From: Pseudomonas tremae
GTDB lineage: Bacteria > Pseudomonadota > Gammaproteobacteria > Pseudomonadales > Pseudomonadaceae
Length of the DNA: 64,000 nt
Direction of reading: 5' to 3'
Assembly: GCF_001401155.1 (NCBI RefSeq)
Contig: NZ_LJRO01000362.1
Coordinates: forward strand, 44,997 to 108,996
Part shown: positions 26,655 through 37,500 of the stretch, piece by piece
Layout of the letters: each line of letters opens with the position of its first letter
Position numbering within the stretch: the stretch's first letter is position 1
Position numbers and translations under genes: made by a program
The notes under the pieces: model-generated
Database searches by the model: none
What the model was told of the DNA's origin: nothing
The model's input: only the letters and a program-made list of their open reading frames with translations

Positions 26655-27443
26655 ATGTGTGAACTACTGGGCATGAGTGCCAATGTCCCGACCGATATCG
26701 TTTTCAGCTTTACCGGGCTGATGCAACGTGGCGGCCGCACCGGCCCGCATCGCGATGGCTGGGGCATTGCGTTCTACGAAGGACGTGGCCTGCGCCTGTT
26801 TCAGGACCCCGCCGCCAGCAGCGAATCCGAAGTCGCGCAGTTGGTGCAGCGTTATCCCATCAAGAGCGAAGTCGTGATTGGCCATATTCGTCAGGCCAAC
26901 GTCGGCAAGGTCAGCCTGTCCAACACTCATCCTTTCGTGCGCGAACTCTGGGGCCGCAACTGGTGCTTTGCGCATAACGGCCAGCTGGCGGACTTCAAGC
27001 CTGGCGTCACGTTTTATCGGCCGGTCGGCGACACAGACAGCGAGGCAGCATTCTGTGATTTGCTCAATCGTGTCCGTGAAGCGTTTCCAGAGCCGGTCGA
27101 CATCGAAGAATTACTGCCATCGCTGATCCAGGCCTGCACTGAATACCGTCGTAAAGGCGTGTTCAATTGCCTGTTGAGCGACGGCGACTGGCTGTTCTGC
27201 TTTTGCAGTACCAAACTGGCGCATATCACACGACGCGCACCGTTCGGTCCTGCCAGGCTGAAGGACGTCGATGTGATCGTCGACTTTCAGGCAGAGACTA
27301 CGCCACACGATGTTGTAACCGTCATCGCAACCGAGCCGTTGACCGAGAACGAAAACTGGAACCGCTACGAGCCGGGTCAGTGGAGTCTCTGGCGCAAAGG
27401 CGAGTGCGTGGTTCAGGGAACTGTCGAGACAACAGCGCTTTAA
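26655..27443 (+). CDS. Class II glutamine amidotransferase (YafJ-like)
   Basis: The 262-residue protein begins MCELLGMSAN, so Cys2 becomes the N-terminal nucleophile after Met removal. RTGPHRDGWGIAFYEG, VIGHIRQANVGK and FAHNGQL are the expected NTN glutaminase motifs. There is no second synthase domain, so it releases ammonia for an unknown acceptor or acts on a small amide. Related YafJ/EgtC-type proteins have diverse roles. Next gene follows after 46 bp. Confidence 0.88.
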   Translation: MCELLGMSANVPTDIVFSFTGLMQRGGRTGPHRDGWGIAFYEGRGLRLFQDPAASSESEVAQLVQRYPIKSEVVIGHIRQANVGKVSLSNTHPFVRELWGRNWCFAHNGQLADFKPGVTFYRPVGDTDSEAAFCDLLNRVREAFPEPVDIEELLPSLIQACTEYRRKGVFNCLLSDGDWLFCFCSTKLAHITRRAPFGPARLKDVDVIVDFQAETTPHDVVTVIATEPLTENENWNRYEPGQWSLWRKGECVVQGTVETTAL

Positions 27444-27489
27444 CGGTGTCTACCCAGGCACACCGGATAAATGGAAAAGAGGGATATTG

Positions 27490-28014
27490 ATGCTGCGAAG
27501 TTATCTGCGATTGGTCATGTTCACGGCGGGCCTGTTGTTCGGGGTACAGATCCCCGGCTTTATCAGTGATTACAGCAAGCGTGTCGAAGCGCATCTGATC
27601 GAGGCGCAACAGGCGGTCAAAGGCTATAGCGCCACTGCGCAGCAGTTCTTCAAGGGCGATATACAGGCGCTGATTCAGCACTATCGCAGCAGTGAAGACC
27701 CTGTTTTTCGTGCTGATGCAGACAACATCGATACCTTGATGACCCGTACTCACATTCTTGAACGCCAATGGCTTGGGCTGCAGGGGGCCTGGTACTCCAA
27801 GGCCATCTTCGTGGCAACTTCTGCCGATCCGGATATTCGTCGCGAAACCTTCAACGGTTACACGTGGCAAGTCCTGCTGGCTCCGGAAGTGATCGCCTGG
27901 GGCATCATCACTGCATTGCTACTGGCGCTGGCGATTGAAAGCGTCGTTCTGCTGCTCGGCTGGGTGGTCAGTGGCGGACGACGCAAGCCGCAACTCGCGA
28001 GAGACCGTCACTGA
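27490..28014 (+). CDS. DUF2937 family membrane protein
   Basis: The 174-residue protein has an N-terminal membrane segment (about 5-25, LRLVMFTAGLLFGVQIPGF), a helical extracytoplasmic region with LIEAQQAVKGY, and a C-terminal membrane segment (about 135-160). This is the DUF2937 layout. The ATG at 27490 is chosen over the adjacent TTG. Function unknown. Confidence 0.75.
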   Translation: MLRSYLRLVMFTAGLLFGVQIPGFISDYSKRVEAHLIEAQQAVKGYSATAQQFFKGDIQALIQHYRSSEDPVFRADADNIDTLMTRTHILERQWLGLQGAWYSKAIFVATSADPDIRRETFNGYTWQVLLAPEVIAWGIITALLLALAIESVVLLLGWVVSGGRRKPQLARDRH

Positions 28015-28047
28015 CCGCTGACAGGTGTTACAACACTGCCGGGCAGC

Positions 28048-28764
28048 TCATATGACTGCCCGTGTTTCGTTACGCAGATAGGCGAGCACTGTTTCGGGAG
28101 CGTTCCACATCAGCACATCGACTATCGAGAGGTTTTCGAAGAAGGTGTATGGCCCGGTGGAATAACTGAATGAAGCATGTTCGAGAAACCTCAGTTCCAC
28201 GCCGCGTTCCTGCCATTCTTCAGGGATGAATATGTCGCGTCCCCCGGCTGCGTTGATGTACTGACGCGCCTCCAGCAGCGTGCTGATTTCCAGCGCCCAT
28301 TGGCCGGCATGCTTTATCGGTGGCAGATCAAGCTGCAGCGTAGAACAGCGTTCCCAGTCGAAATTCATGCCCAGATAATCGCAGACCACTTTCAGGGAGC
28401 GTGTATTTATATCGCACAGGTGTGTGGCCGGTGTGCCGAGAGTCAGGTCAATCAGGTTCAGAGTTTCCTGAAAGTAGGGCGCTTTGTGCCGGTAATGCTC
28501 AAGCTGATGCCTGATTTTATGATGCGTCATGGCAAGGTCGGTCAGCGTGGCGTCCTTGATCAGCGTTCCCTCGCTGGCGCACACCGGCACAGTGATGTGT
28601 TGCCAGCCACCTTTGCCGTCCAGCACCCGATTGCGGTTCATCCAGCTCTTGCGTTTGTATTTGACGATGTCAAAGACAATGCCGCGCTGGACGGCCGCAA
28701 TCAGCTGGAAATAGCCGATGTAGGGGAAAAAATAAGGCTGCATGATGCCAAGCGTTTCGTTCAT
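28048..28764 (-). CDS. WbqC family protein
   Basis: The 238-residue protein starts with LGIMQPYFFPYIGYFQLI, the WbqC signature, followed by FDIVKYKRKSWMNRNRV. Members are found in polysaccharide clusters and with sugar or aminotransferase genes, but the reaction is not settled. Here it stands apart from any glycan cluster. Start at 28764 places the signature at the N-terminus; a short upstream extension is less likely. Confidence 0.85.
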   Translation of the reverse strand: MNETLGIMQPYFFPYIGYFQLIAAVQRGIVFDIVKYKRKSWMNRNRVLDGKGGWQHITVPVCASEGTLIKDATLTDLAMTHHKIRHQLEHYRHKAPYFQETLNLIDLTLGTPATHLCDINTRSLKVVCDYLGMNFDWERCSTLQLDLPPIKHAGQWALEISTLLEARQYINAAGGRDIFIPEEWQERGVELRFLEHASFSYSTGPYTFFENLSIVDVLMWNAPETVLAYLRNETRAVI

Positions 28765-28961
28765 GAGTCGTCCGCTGCGTGGCGACGGCGGGTCAGGCAA
28801 AACGATGGAGTTACTGCAAAACTGTCTACTCGATCAGCGCATGTCCGTCTGATGGGGTGTCTGGAATGTGTGAGCGTAGCTCATGACTCTGCAAATGGCC
28901 GAACCGATGCACAGGATGTACGAGCTTTGGCCGCCAGGCCCGTACAACCGTCAATGCGCCG

Positions 28962-30140
28962 TTATTTCGCCAGGTAACGCATGCCTTCTTCCAGCCCGCG
29001 CAGGGTCAACGGGTACATCTGACCTTCAACCAGATCGCGCACGACATGGGTGGAAGTGGTGTACTCCCAGGCATCCTTAGGGTACGGGTTGATCCAGATG
29101 ATCTTCTTGAACTTGGCCATGAAGCGCTGCATCCACACGTAACCCGGCTCTTCGTTCCAGTGTTCGACACTGCCCCCAGGCTGGGTAATCTCGTAGGGCG
29201 CCATCGAGGCGTCGCCGATGAAAATGACTTTGTAGTCTGCGCCATATTTATGCAGCAGGTCCTGCGTGGAGGTCCGCTCAGAGCCGCGGCGCAAGTTGTT
29301 CTTCCACACCGATTCATAGATGAAGTTATGGAAGTAGAAATACTCCATGTGCTTGAACTCGGTCTTGCATGCCGAAAACAGTTCCTCGCATACCTTGATG
29401 TGTGCGTCCATCGAGCCACCGATGTCGAACAGCAGCAACAGTTTGATGGTGTTGCGTCGCTCGGGGCGCATCTGGATGTTCAGAAGGCCTGCGTCGCGTG
29501 CGGTGTGGTCGATGGTGCCATCGATATCCAGCTCGTCTGCGGCGCCTTGGCGGGCGAATTTGCGTAGACGACGCAGCGCGACCTTGATGTTGCGGGTGCC
29601 CAGTTCAACCTGATCATCGAGGTTCTTGTACTCACGCTGATCCCAGACCTTGACAGCCTTGCCCTTGCGTTCGCCGGCATCGCCCACCCGGATGCCTTCC
29701 GGATTGTAACCGCCCGAACCAAAAGGGCTGGTGCCACCGGTGCCGATCCATTTGTTGCCGCCGGCGTGACGTTCTTTCTGTTCTTCCAGACGTTTCTTGA
29801 ACGCCTCGATGAGTTTGTCGAGACCGCCGAGCGACTGGATCTGTGCGCGTTCTTCGTCGCTCAGTGAGCGCTCGAACTCCTTGCGCAGCCAGTCTTCCGG
29901 AATAAGCGCCTGCAAATGATCGTCGAGTTTTTCCAGACCGTTGAAATACGCACTGAAGGCGCGATCGAACTTGTCGAAATGACGCTCGTCCTTGACCAGA
30001 ATCGTGCGCGCTAAAAAGTAGAACTCATCTATGTCGGCAAAGATTACCCGCTGTTTCAGAGCGTTGATCAGGTCCAGAAGCTCGCGCAGGGACACTGGCA
30101 CCTTGGCCGCACGCATTTCGTTGAACAGGTTGAGCAGCAT
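28962..30140 (-). CDS. VWA-domain protein (CoxE-like) paired with MoxR ATPase
   Basis: The 392-residue protein has a charged helical N-terminal half and a C-terminal von Willebrand A domain. Its MIDAS-like loop reads LLLFDIGGSMD, that is D-x-G-G-S rather than strict D-x-S-x-S, which is common in this subfamily. Such proteins work with a MoxR AAA+ ATPase as a chaperone-like remodelling pair. The ATPase gene lies 39 bp upstream on the same strand, supporting joint action. The client is unknown. Confidence 0.88.
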   Translation of the reverse strand: MLLNLFNEMRAAKVPVSLRELLDLINALKQRVIFADIDEFYFLARTILVKDERHFDKFDRAFSAYFNGLEKLDDHLQALIPEDWLRKEFERSLSDEERAQIQSLGGLDKLIEAFKKRLEEQKERHAGGNKWIGTGGTSPFGSGGYNPEGIRVGDAGERKGKAVKVWDQREYKNLDDQVELGTRNIKVALRRLRKFARQGAADELDIDGTIDHTARDAGLLNIQMRPERRNTIKLLLLFDIGGSMDAHIKVCEELFSACKTEFKHMEYFYFHNFIYESVWKNNLRRGSERTSTQDLLHKYGADYKVIFIGDASMAPYEITQPGGSVEHWNEEPGYVWMQRFMAKFKKIIWINPYPKDAWEYTTSTHVVRDLVEGQMYPLTLRGLEEGMRYLAK

Positions 30141-30179
30141 GGCTGTCGCCCTTTTTGGTAACAGGATGGATAAAGGCGA

Positions 30180-31025
30180 TCAACGATTGCCGCGACGGCT
30201 CATGAACGCCAGACGCTCCAACAGGTGCACATCCTGCTCGTTCTTGACCAGCGCACCGGCCAGTGGCGGAATTGCTTTGGTCGGGTCGCGCTCGCGCAAT
30301 ACAGCTTCGCCGATGTTGTCGGCCATCAACAACTTCAGCCAGTCCACCAGTTCGGACGTCGAAGGTTTCTTCTTCAGACCTGGCACTTTGCGCACATCGA
30401 AGAACACGTCCAGCGCTTCGCTGACCAGGTCTTTCTTGATGTCCGGATAATGGACATCGACGATGCGTTGCAGGGTGGCGCGGTCCGGGAAGGCGATGTA
30501 GTGGAAGAAGCAGCGGCGCAGGAAAGCGTCCGGCAGTTCCTTTTCGTTGTTGGAGGTAATGATGATGATCGGGCGCTGCTTTGCCTTGATCGTCTCATTG
30601 GTCTCGTAAACGTAGAACTCCATCTTGTCGAGTTCCTGCAACAGGTCGTTGGGGAACTCGATATCGGCCTTGTCGATCTCGTCGATCAGCAGAATTACCC
30701 GTTCTTCGGACTCGAAGGCTTCCCAGAGCTTGCCCTTTTTCAGATAATTGCGCACATCGTGAACCTTGTCGACGCCCAGCTGCGAGTCGCGCAGACGGCT
30801 CACGGCATCGTATTCGTAAAGGCCCTGATGCGCCTTGGTGGTGGACTTGATGTGCCAGGTGATCAACCGTGCGCCGAAAGACTCTGCCAGTTGTTCGGCC
30901 AGCATGGTCTTGCCGGTGCCAGGCTCACCCTTGACCAGCAACGGACGCTCCAGCGTGATCGCCGCGTTGACCGCCAGCTTGAGATCGTCAGTGGCAACGT
31001 AGGCCGGAGTACCTTCGAACTTCAT
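30180..31025 (-). CDS. MoxR-family AAA+ ATPase
   Basis: The 281-residue ATPase has Walker A GEPGTGKT at residues 33-40, Walker B VILLIDEIDKAD, a sensor-1 IIIITSNNEKELPDAFLRR stretch and the arginine finger region. It is complete and of usual MoxR length. It heads a two-gene operon with the VWA partner (39 bp gap). Role inferred: ATP-driven folding or activation of a partner complex. Confidence 0.92.
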   Translation of the reverse strand: MKFEGTPAYVATDDLKLAVNAAITLERPLLVKGEPGTGKTMLAEQLAESFGARLITWHIKSTTKAHQGLYEYDAVSRLRDSQLGVDKVHDVRNYLKKGKLWEAFESEERVILLIDEIDKADIEFPNDLLQELDKMEFYVYETNETIKAKQRPIIIITSNNEKELPDAFLRRCFFHYIAFPDRATLQRIVDVHYPDIKKDLVSEALDVFFDVRKVPGLKKKPSTSELVDWLKLLMADNIGEAVLRERDPTKAIPPLAGALVKNEQDVHLLERLAFMSRRGNR

Positions 31026-31202
31026 GATCCATCCTTTTCGCGTGGTCGCGCTTGGCCTGTTGGCACGCGTACCGTAATAGAAGCAAGCAATGCCAGGACT
31101 ATAACTTGGCTGCCCGATGGCTGTGAACGTTGACGCCTCATTCAGTTCTTGAATGAGGCGTCACGCTGTGACCGGGCCTGGATGGCGCCGCTGTATTGCC
31201 GC

Positions 31203-32273
31203 TCAGGAGCCCTTGCTGTTTTCATACCGCGCATTGAACGCCTGGACAAATGCGTTGCGCAGGATCTGCAAAAAGGCCTGGAAGCCGCTGATGTCCTGCT
31301 GATGGACGCTGCCGCTGAGGTCGACACGGGTGGCGAACTGGTTCTCGCGCTGGTTTTTCAGCACGGTTTCGCTGGTGCCGACAAGTGCTTCCCAGACCGA
31401 GCGGAAAATGCCTTTGTCCTTGTTTTCAACATCCTGGTGCCAGTTGAAGACATCAACGTTGCGCAGCAAGGGCTTGATGTAACCCGTCAACTGGCCTTTA
31501 TCGGCCTGTGCTTCAATCACAATATCGCCATCACCGGCGTTGAAGTCGAACTTGCCGTAGGCCGATGAAAAGTCATTGAGCTTCTTGAGCTGGATGCCGG
31601 TGGCGCGCAGGCGGAAGTCGAAATCCTCGAAGTTGCTGAACGGGTCGAACCTGGCCGTACTTTCCAGATCGGCGTGGCCCAGCAGGCGCGCCTTGCCCTT
31701 GAACTCGGCATCGCGATTGCCTTCGACGTCCACCACGTTGGTGAGGTTGTAAAAACTGGCATTGACCTGGTCAGCGTCGATTTTCACTTTGGGCGTCGAA
31801 TTGAAGTTGTTGAACGTGATGCGTCCATTGTTGATTCGCAATTCGTTGAGGGTGATCGGCAACAGCTTGTCCAGTTGGGTACGCCAGTCGGTGCCCTGAC
31901 CGGTCTGGGACGCTTGCTTGTTGTTGCCGCCGTCGACGAAGTTGATCTGCGGGTCTGTGAACAAGGCTTTCGCCACCACTGCATGATCGTTCCAGAGCGA
32001 GTTCCAGCTGACAGCCAGTTCGATCATAGGCGCATCGACAAATGGCACTGGAACCTTGCCATCGGTCTTGACGATCTTCAGCCCTTTGATCCGGTAGGCG
32101 CCGCGCCACAGTGCCAGGTCCACGTCGCTGATCTGCCCCCTGTAGTCACCCATGTCGGCGAGCTTGTCGTTGAGATAGTCGCGCACCAGGTACGGCAGGG
32201 CGATATTGATGGCGATCAGCAAGACGACCAGGGCGGCCATTGTCCATAGCGGCCAGCTGTAGCGACGTTTCAT
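31203..32273 (-). CDS. DUF748 / AsmA-like protein
   Basis: The 356-residue protein has one N-terminal membrane anchor (about residues 8-28) and a large periplasmic part with repeated beta sequence (ISDVDLALWRGAYRIKGLKI, LNELRINNGRITFNNFN, FDFNAGDGDIVIEAQ). This resembles the AsmA-like repeat-beta-groove proteins that carry lipids between membranes. Its exact function is unknown. It is transcribed divergently from cysK, 127 bp apart. Confidence 0.8.
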   Translation of the reverse strand: MKRRYSWPLWTMAALVVLLIAINIALPYLVRDYLNDKLADMGDYRGQISDVDLALWRGAYRIKGLKIVKTDGKVPVPFVDAPMIELAVSWNSLWNDHAVVAKALFTDPQINFVDGGNNKQASQTGQGTDWRTQLDKLLPITLNELRINNGRITFNNFNSTPKVKIDADQVNASFYNLTNVVDVEGNRDAEFKGKARLLGHADLESTARFDPFSNFEDFDFRLRATGIQLKKLNDFSSAYGKFDFNAGDGDIVIEAQADKGQLTGYIKPLLRNVDVFNWHQDVENKDKGIFRSVWEALVGTSETVLKNQRENQFATRVDLSGSVHQQDISGFQAFLQILRNAFVQAFNARYENSKGS

Positions 32274-32400
32274 GACATGCGTCTCCTGTTTCAATGAGAG
32301 GATTGACTGCGCGCGCAGTCATACGTTCGGTCGGACTGGACGCCCATTGGATGGGGGCATAGGCTTTGGGTCTTTAACCGATGTGCACAAGGACACCATC

Positions 32401-33375
32401 ATGAGTCGTATCTACGCGGATAACGCCCATTCCATCGGCAATACGCCACTGGTGCAGATCAACCGTCTCGCGCCGCGTGGTGTCACGATTCTGGCCAAGA
32501 TAGAAGGGCGTAATCCAGGTTATTCCGTCAAGTGCCGTATAGGCGCCAACATGATCTGGGACGCCGAAAGCAGCGGCAGGCTCAAGCCCGGCATGACCAT
32601 TGTCGAACCCACGTCGGGCAATACCGGGATCGGTCTGGCGTTTGTAGCTGCCGCCCGTGGTTACAAACTGATGCTGACCATGCCGGCCTCCATGAGTATA
32701 GAGCGTCGCAAGGTGCTCAAGGCGCTGGGCGCTGAGCTGGTGCTGACCGAAGCTGCCAAAGGGATGAAAGGTGCAATTGCCAGGGCCGAGGAGTTGCTGG
32801 CGGGCGATCCCGAAAAGTATTTCATGCCTGCGCAATTCGAGAACCCGGCCAACCCGGCCATTCATGAGAAAACCACCGGTCCGGAAATCTGGTCCGACAC
32901 CGACGGCACCATTGACGTGTTGGTGGCCGGGGTTGGCACCGGCGGCACTATCACTGGCATTTCCCGGTACATCAAACACACCGCAGGCAAGCCGATCCTT
33001 TCGGTTGCGGTCGAACCGGACAGTTCACCGATCATCACCCAGGCGATGGCTGGCGAAGCGATCACGCCCAGCCCCCACAAGATTCAGGGAATTGGCGCGG
33101 GCTTCATCCCGAAAAACCTCGACCTGTCGATTGTCGATCGGGTCGAGCGTGTGACCGACGAGGAATCCAAGGCGATGGCCCGGCGTCTGATGCAGGAGGA
33201 GGGTATTCTCTGCGGTATATCCTGCGGCGCTGCGATGGCGGCTGCCGTCCGTCTGGCCGAGAAGCCGGAAATGCAGGGCAAAACGATTGTCGTGATCTTG
33301 CCGGACTCCGGCGAGCGTTACCTGTCAAGCATGCTGTTCAGCGACCTGTTCACCGAGCAGGAGTTGTCGCAGTAA
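32401..33375 (+). CDS. cysK: Cysteine synthase A (O-acetylserine sulfhydrylase)
   Basis: CysK makes cysteine from O-acetylserine and sulfide with PLP. The 324-residue protein has the PLP lysine Lys44 in SVKCRIGANMIWDAE, the PTSGNTGIGLAFVAAARGY loop and the phosphate-binding GVGTGGTITG. The SVKCRIG sequence distinguishes CysK from CysM. Start at 32401 gives the standard length; the open frame runs 43 codons further upstream without family sequence. Confidence 0.96.
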   Translation: MSRIYADNAHSIGNTPLVQINRLAPRGVTILAKIEGRNPGYSVKCRIGANMIWDAESSGRLKPGMTIVEPTSGNTGIGLAFVAAARGYKLMLTMPASMSIERRKVLKALGAELVLTEAAKGMKGAIARAEELLAGDPEKYFMPAQFENPANPAIHEKTTGPEIWSDTDGTIDVLVAGVGTGGTITGISRYIKHTAGKPILSVAVEPDSSPIITQAMAGEAITPSPHKIQGIGAGFIPKNLDLSIVDRVERVTDEESKAMARRLMQEEGILCGISCGAAMAAAVRLAEKPEMQGKTIVVILPDSGERYLSSMLFSDLFTEQELSQ

Positions 33376-33551
33376 CACTTCTTCGAAGGTGTGTGCTTCA
33401 TGCGGGCAACGCAAGGGTTTATGATGGCCAGCTTGCCAGTCGCCGGGCGGGGTTTCTGCCTGCACGGCGCCTGCGGTCCTTTGTTCAATATCATGCATCA
33501 CTGCTGCCTGCGTGACGTTCGGCGTTACTCGCCCGCTTCAAGGAGAGCTTC

Positions 33552-34490
33552 ATGACCCTTTCATTTGTTGCCAAGGCATCGATCCTGATGCTGTTTCTCG
33601 GCAGCACGCTATATGTTCACCTGCGTGGGCGCGCGCGGCTGCCTTTGTTGCGGCAGTTCGTCAATCATTCGGCACTGTTTGCGCCTTACAACGCGCTTAT
33701 GTACCTGTTTTCCAGAGTGCCGTCCGAACCGTATCTGGACCGCAGCAAGTTTCCTGAACTCGACATCCTCAAGGACAACTGGGAAACCATTCGCGACGAA
33801 GCCATGCACTTGTTCGACGAAGGCTACATACGTGCGGCCGAGAAGAACAACGATGCCGGTTTCGGCTCGTTCTTCAAGAAGGGCTGGAAGCGTTTCTACC
33901 TGAAATGGTACGACAAGGCGTTGCCGTCTGCCGAAGCGCTGTGCCCGAAGACTGTCGAGCTGGTCAACAGCATTCCCAACGTCAAAGGCGCGATGTTTGC
34001 GCTGTTGCCAGGTGACAGCCACCTTAACCCGCACCGCGACCCGTTTGCCGGTTCGTTGCGTTATCACTTGGGCCTGTCCACGCCCAACTCGGATGCCTGC
34101 CGGATTTTCGTCGACGGCAAGGAGTACGCGTGGCGCGACGGCCAGGACGTGATGTTCGACGAGACTTACGTGCATTGGGTCAAGAATGAAACCACTCAGA
34201 CCCGGGTGATTCTGTTCTGCGATATCGAACGCCCGCTGACCAACCGTTTCATGACGCGCGTCAACCGCGGCGTCAGTGCGTTTCTGGGGCGTGCAACAGC
34301 ACCTCAGAACCTCGATGACGAGCGTGTCGGCGGGATCAATCAGGCGTATGCGTTCAGCAAGCGTTTCAGCGACGGCTTCAGTGGCAAGGTCAAGCAGTTC
34401 AAGCGCGCCAACCCCAAGGCATATCGCGTGCTGCGCCCGGTGTTGGCGGTCCTCGTACTGACATTGCTGGGTTACTGGTTGTTCGGTTGA
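33552..34490 (+). CDS. lpxO: Lipid A 2-hydroxylase LpxO (aspartyl/asparaginyl beta-hydroxylase family)
   Basis: LpxO is an Fe(II)/2-oxoglutarate dioxygenase that hydroxylates the secondary acyl chain of lipid A. The 312-residue protein has an N-terminal membrane segment, the metal site LNPHRDPFAGSLRYHLGLS and distal His in YVHWVKNETTQTRVIL, plus a C-terminal membrane segment (LAVLVLTLLGYWLFG). AGGAG precedes the ATG. A terminator hairpin follows. Confidence 0.9.
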   Translation: MTLSFVAKASILMLFLGSTLYVHLRGRARLPLLRQFVNHSALFAPYNALMYLFSRVPSEPYLDRSKFPELDILKDNWETIRDEAMHLFDEGYIRAAEKNNDAGFGSFFKKGWKRFYLKWYDKALPSAEALCPKTVELVNSIPNVKGAMFALLPGDSHLNPHRDPFAGSLRYHLGLSTPNSDACRIFVDGKEYAWRDGQDVMFDETYVHWVKNETTQTRVILFCDIERPLTNRFMTRVNRGVSAFLGRATAPQNLDDERVGGINQAYAFSKRFSDGFSGKVKQFKRANPKAYRVLRPVLAVLVLTLLGYWLFG

Positions 34491-34504
34491 TCTTCTGATG
34501 TATC

Positions 34505-34540
34505 GGGTTGCTTGCCGCTTGGGCGGGCAACCCTTATCCC
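34505..34540. terminator. Terminator between convergent lpxO and hybrid kinase genes
   Basis: GGGTTGC and GCAACCC enclose an inner GCC/GGC pairing, followed by a T-rich run. It lies between the two convergent stop codons. Confidence 0.6.
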
Positions 34541-34544
34541 TTCC

Positions 34545-37500
34545 TTAATCCAGATTCACATGCCGACTCAACAGCGCTCGCAATGCGGCAGGCTTGACCG
34601 GCTTGGGCAGATAATCGAGCCCGGCGGCATGCACTTGGGCGATCAGCTCCGGTCGACCGTCGGCGCTGATGAGTACGCCGGGTACTGGCTGACCCAGACG
34701 GGTGCGTAACCAGGCCATCAGTTCAGTGCCGGTTTCACCCTCATCCAGGTGGTAATCCACCAGCGCAATCTGCGGCCTCATGCCGTTGTTCAACAGCACC
34801 TCGCATTCCTGGCGGTTACGAGCAGTCCAGACCTGACAGCCCCAGCGCGACAGCAGGCTGTTCATGCCGATCAGGATGCTGTCTTCATTATCGATGCACA
34901 GCACTTGCGTACCGTTCAGCGCAGGCCGGCTGATGTCTGCCTGAGTGGCAGGGATCGGTGCCTGAGCGGTGGCCAGTGGCACGCGTACGCTGAACACGCT
35001 GCCTTTACCGGTCCACGAACGCACCTGCAAAGGGTGCTCGAGAATGCGGCACAAACCATCCGCAATCGCCAGCCCCAGGCCCAACCCCTTGGCTGCGTGG
35101 GTCTTGTGGCTGTCGAGGCGTTTGAATTCCTCGAATATCACAGTGCGCTTGTCTTCGGGTATGCCCGGACCGCGATCCCATACTTCAAGGCTCAGGCTGT
35201 CACCATGGCGCCTGACGCCCAGCAGGACAGGGCCCTTGGCGTAGCGAAACGCATTGGTCAGGAAGTTCTGCAGAACGCGACGCAGCAGCTTGATATCACT
35301 GTCGACGCGCAGTGAACTGCCCCTGACACGGAACGCCAAACCTTGCTCGCCGGCCAGCGCCTTGAACTCGGCGCCCAGCGTGTCGAACAGCGCATTCAGC
35401 GGGAACGGCTGGCGATCCGGCGTGATCTTGCCGTTTTCAAGGCGAGAAATGTCCAGCAGGTCGCTGATCAAGTCTTCGGCGGAGCGCAATGAACTGTCCA
35501 GATGCTGGACCAACTGCTGAGCGTCTTTGGCAAGACCGTCCTGTTGATGGGACAGCGCTGCGGAAAACAGCCGTGCAGCGTTCAAGGGTTGCATCAGATC
35601 GTGGCTGACCGCCGCCAGAAAACGGGTTTTCGATTCGTTGGCGGCTTCAGCCGTGCCCTTGGCGTCGGTCAATGCCTGATTGAGTTGCGACAGCTCGTGG
35701 GTGCGCGCTGCGACGCGCTGCTCGAGGCTTTCGTTGACGCCCTTGAGCGCCTGCTCTGCGGCGCGAAACTCGGTAATGTCGGTAAAGCTCATGACGAAGC
35801 CGCCGCCCGGCATCGGGTTGCCGATCAGCTCGATCACCTGACCGTTGGGGAACAGCCGCTCCGAGGTGTGGGCACGGCCCTGGCGCATCCAGTGCAGACG
35901 TCGTGCGACGTGGACTTCCGCTTCGCCTGGCCCGCACAGTCCACGTTCGGCGTTGTAGCGGATGATGTCGGCAATCGGCCTGCCCACGCCGATCAGGCCT
36001 TCCGGGTAATTGAACAGCTCAAGGTAGCGACGATTCCACGCTACCAGTCTCAACGACTGATCGACCACGCTGATGCCCTGGGTGATGTTCTCGATGGCAC
36101 CTTGCAGCAGCGCGCGGTTGAATTGCAGCACCTCGGAGGCCTCGTCGGCGATGCGCACCACGTCTTCAAGTTGCATCTCGCGGCCTTCGATAGCCGCTTT
36201 TACCACTGCGCGTGTCGAAGAGGTGCCCAGTACGCCTGCCAGCAGCCGTTCGGTATGGGCGATCCAGTCGCCGTCGGCGTTCTGGCTGGGGTTGAAGCGC
36301 TTGCCTTGCCGGTCGGCAAAACGGACGAAGCTCTGTTGTGCCCGATCCTCGCCGACAAAACGTGCTGAAAGACTGAGCAGGTCCTCGATCTGCACCGCCA
36401 GCAGCGGCCGGCTGTAGTCTCGCCCCTGAGTTTCCTGGCCGATGAAGCGGCCCGCCTGCCAGTGCTCGGTCACCCGCGTGCGTGACAGCATCGAGACCCA
36501 GGCGAACAGTGTGCAGTTGCCCGCCATCGACAGCACAACGCCTTGGGTCATGGGCGAGATGGGCAGATTCAGCGGGTTATTGTGCAGCCAATCCAGCAGC
36601 GGAAAACTGCTCAGTGACCAGCCCATGCCGTGCGCGGCGACTGGCAGCACCAGGGTGTAGAACCAGATGAAAATCCCGGCTGCCAGACCCGCGAACACGC
36701 CTCGGCGATTGGCCTGCTTCCAGTACAGCGCGCCGAACATGGCCGGCGCCAACTGTGTAATTGCCGCAAAGGCGATCTGGCCGATGGTCGCCAGGCTGGC
36801 GGTCGACCCCAGCATCCGGTAACTGACATAGGCCAGCAGCAGGATCATCACGATGCTGATGCGTCTGACCGAGAGCATCCAGTGACGAAACGCTTCGAAC
36901 GGCCGCTCGGTATTTTTGCGCCGCAGCAGCCACGGCAGCAGCATGTCATTGGAGATCATCGTCGACAGAGCCACGCAGGCCACGATCACCATGCCGGTGG
37001 CCGCCGAAGCACCGCCGATGAAGGCCAGCAGAGCCAGTGACGGGTGCGCGTGCGCCAGCGGCAGGCTGATCACGAACGAGTCGGGCAGCATGGAGTCAGG
37101 CAGCAGCATCTGTCCGGCCAGCGCAATCGGCACTACAAACAGGGCCGCCAGCGCCAGATAGGCCGGGAACACCCATTTGGCGAGATTGAGGTCTTGAGGC
37201 TCGATGTTCTCTACCACGGTCACGTGAAACTGCCGGGGCAGGCAGACAATCGCCATCATCGCAACGCCGGTCTGCACGAACATCGACGGCCAGTTGATCG
37301 TATCCTGCCAGTATTCCTCAAGGCGAGGCGCGAGCTTGGCCTGATTGAACAGGTCATCGAAACCGTCATACAGGCCGAACGTCACGAACACACCGACCGC
37401 CATGAACGCGAACAGCTTGACCAGTGCTTCAAAGGCGATTGCCAGCACCATGCCACGGTGGTGTTCGGTGACATCCAGGTTGCGTGCGCCAAAGACAATG

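Noticed and set aside
28040..28062. Inverted repeat CGGGCAG/CTGCCCG between DUF2937 and wbqC genes
   Set aside because: It partly lies in the wbqC coding end and lacks a T run; possible but not supported enough.
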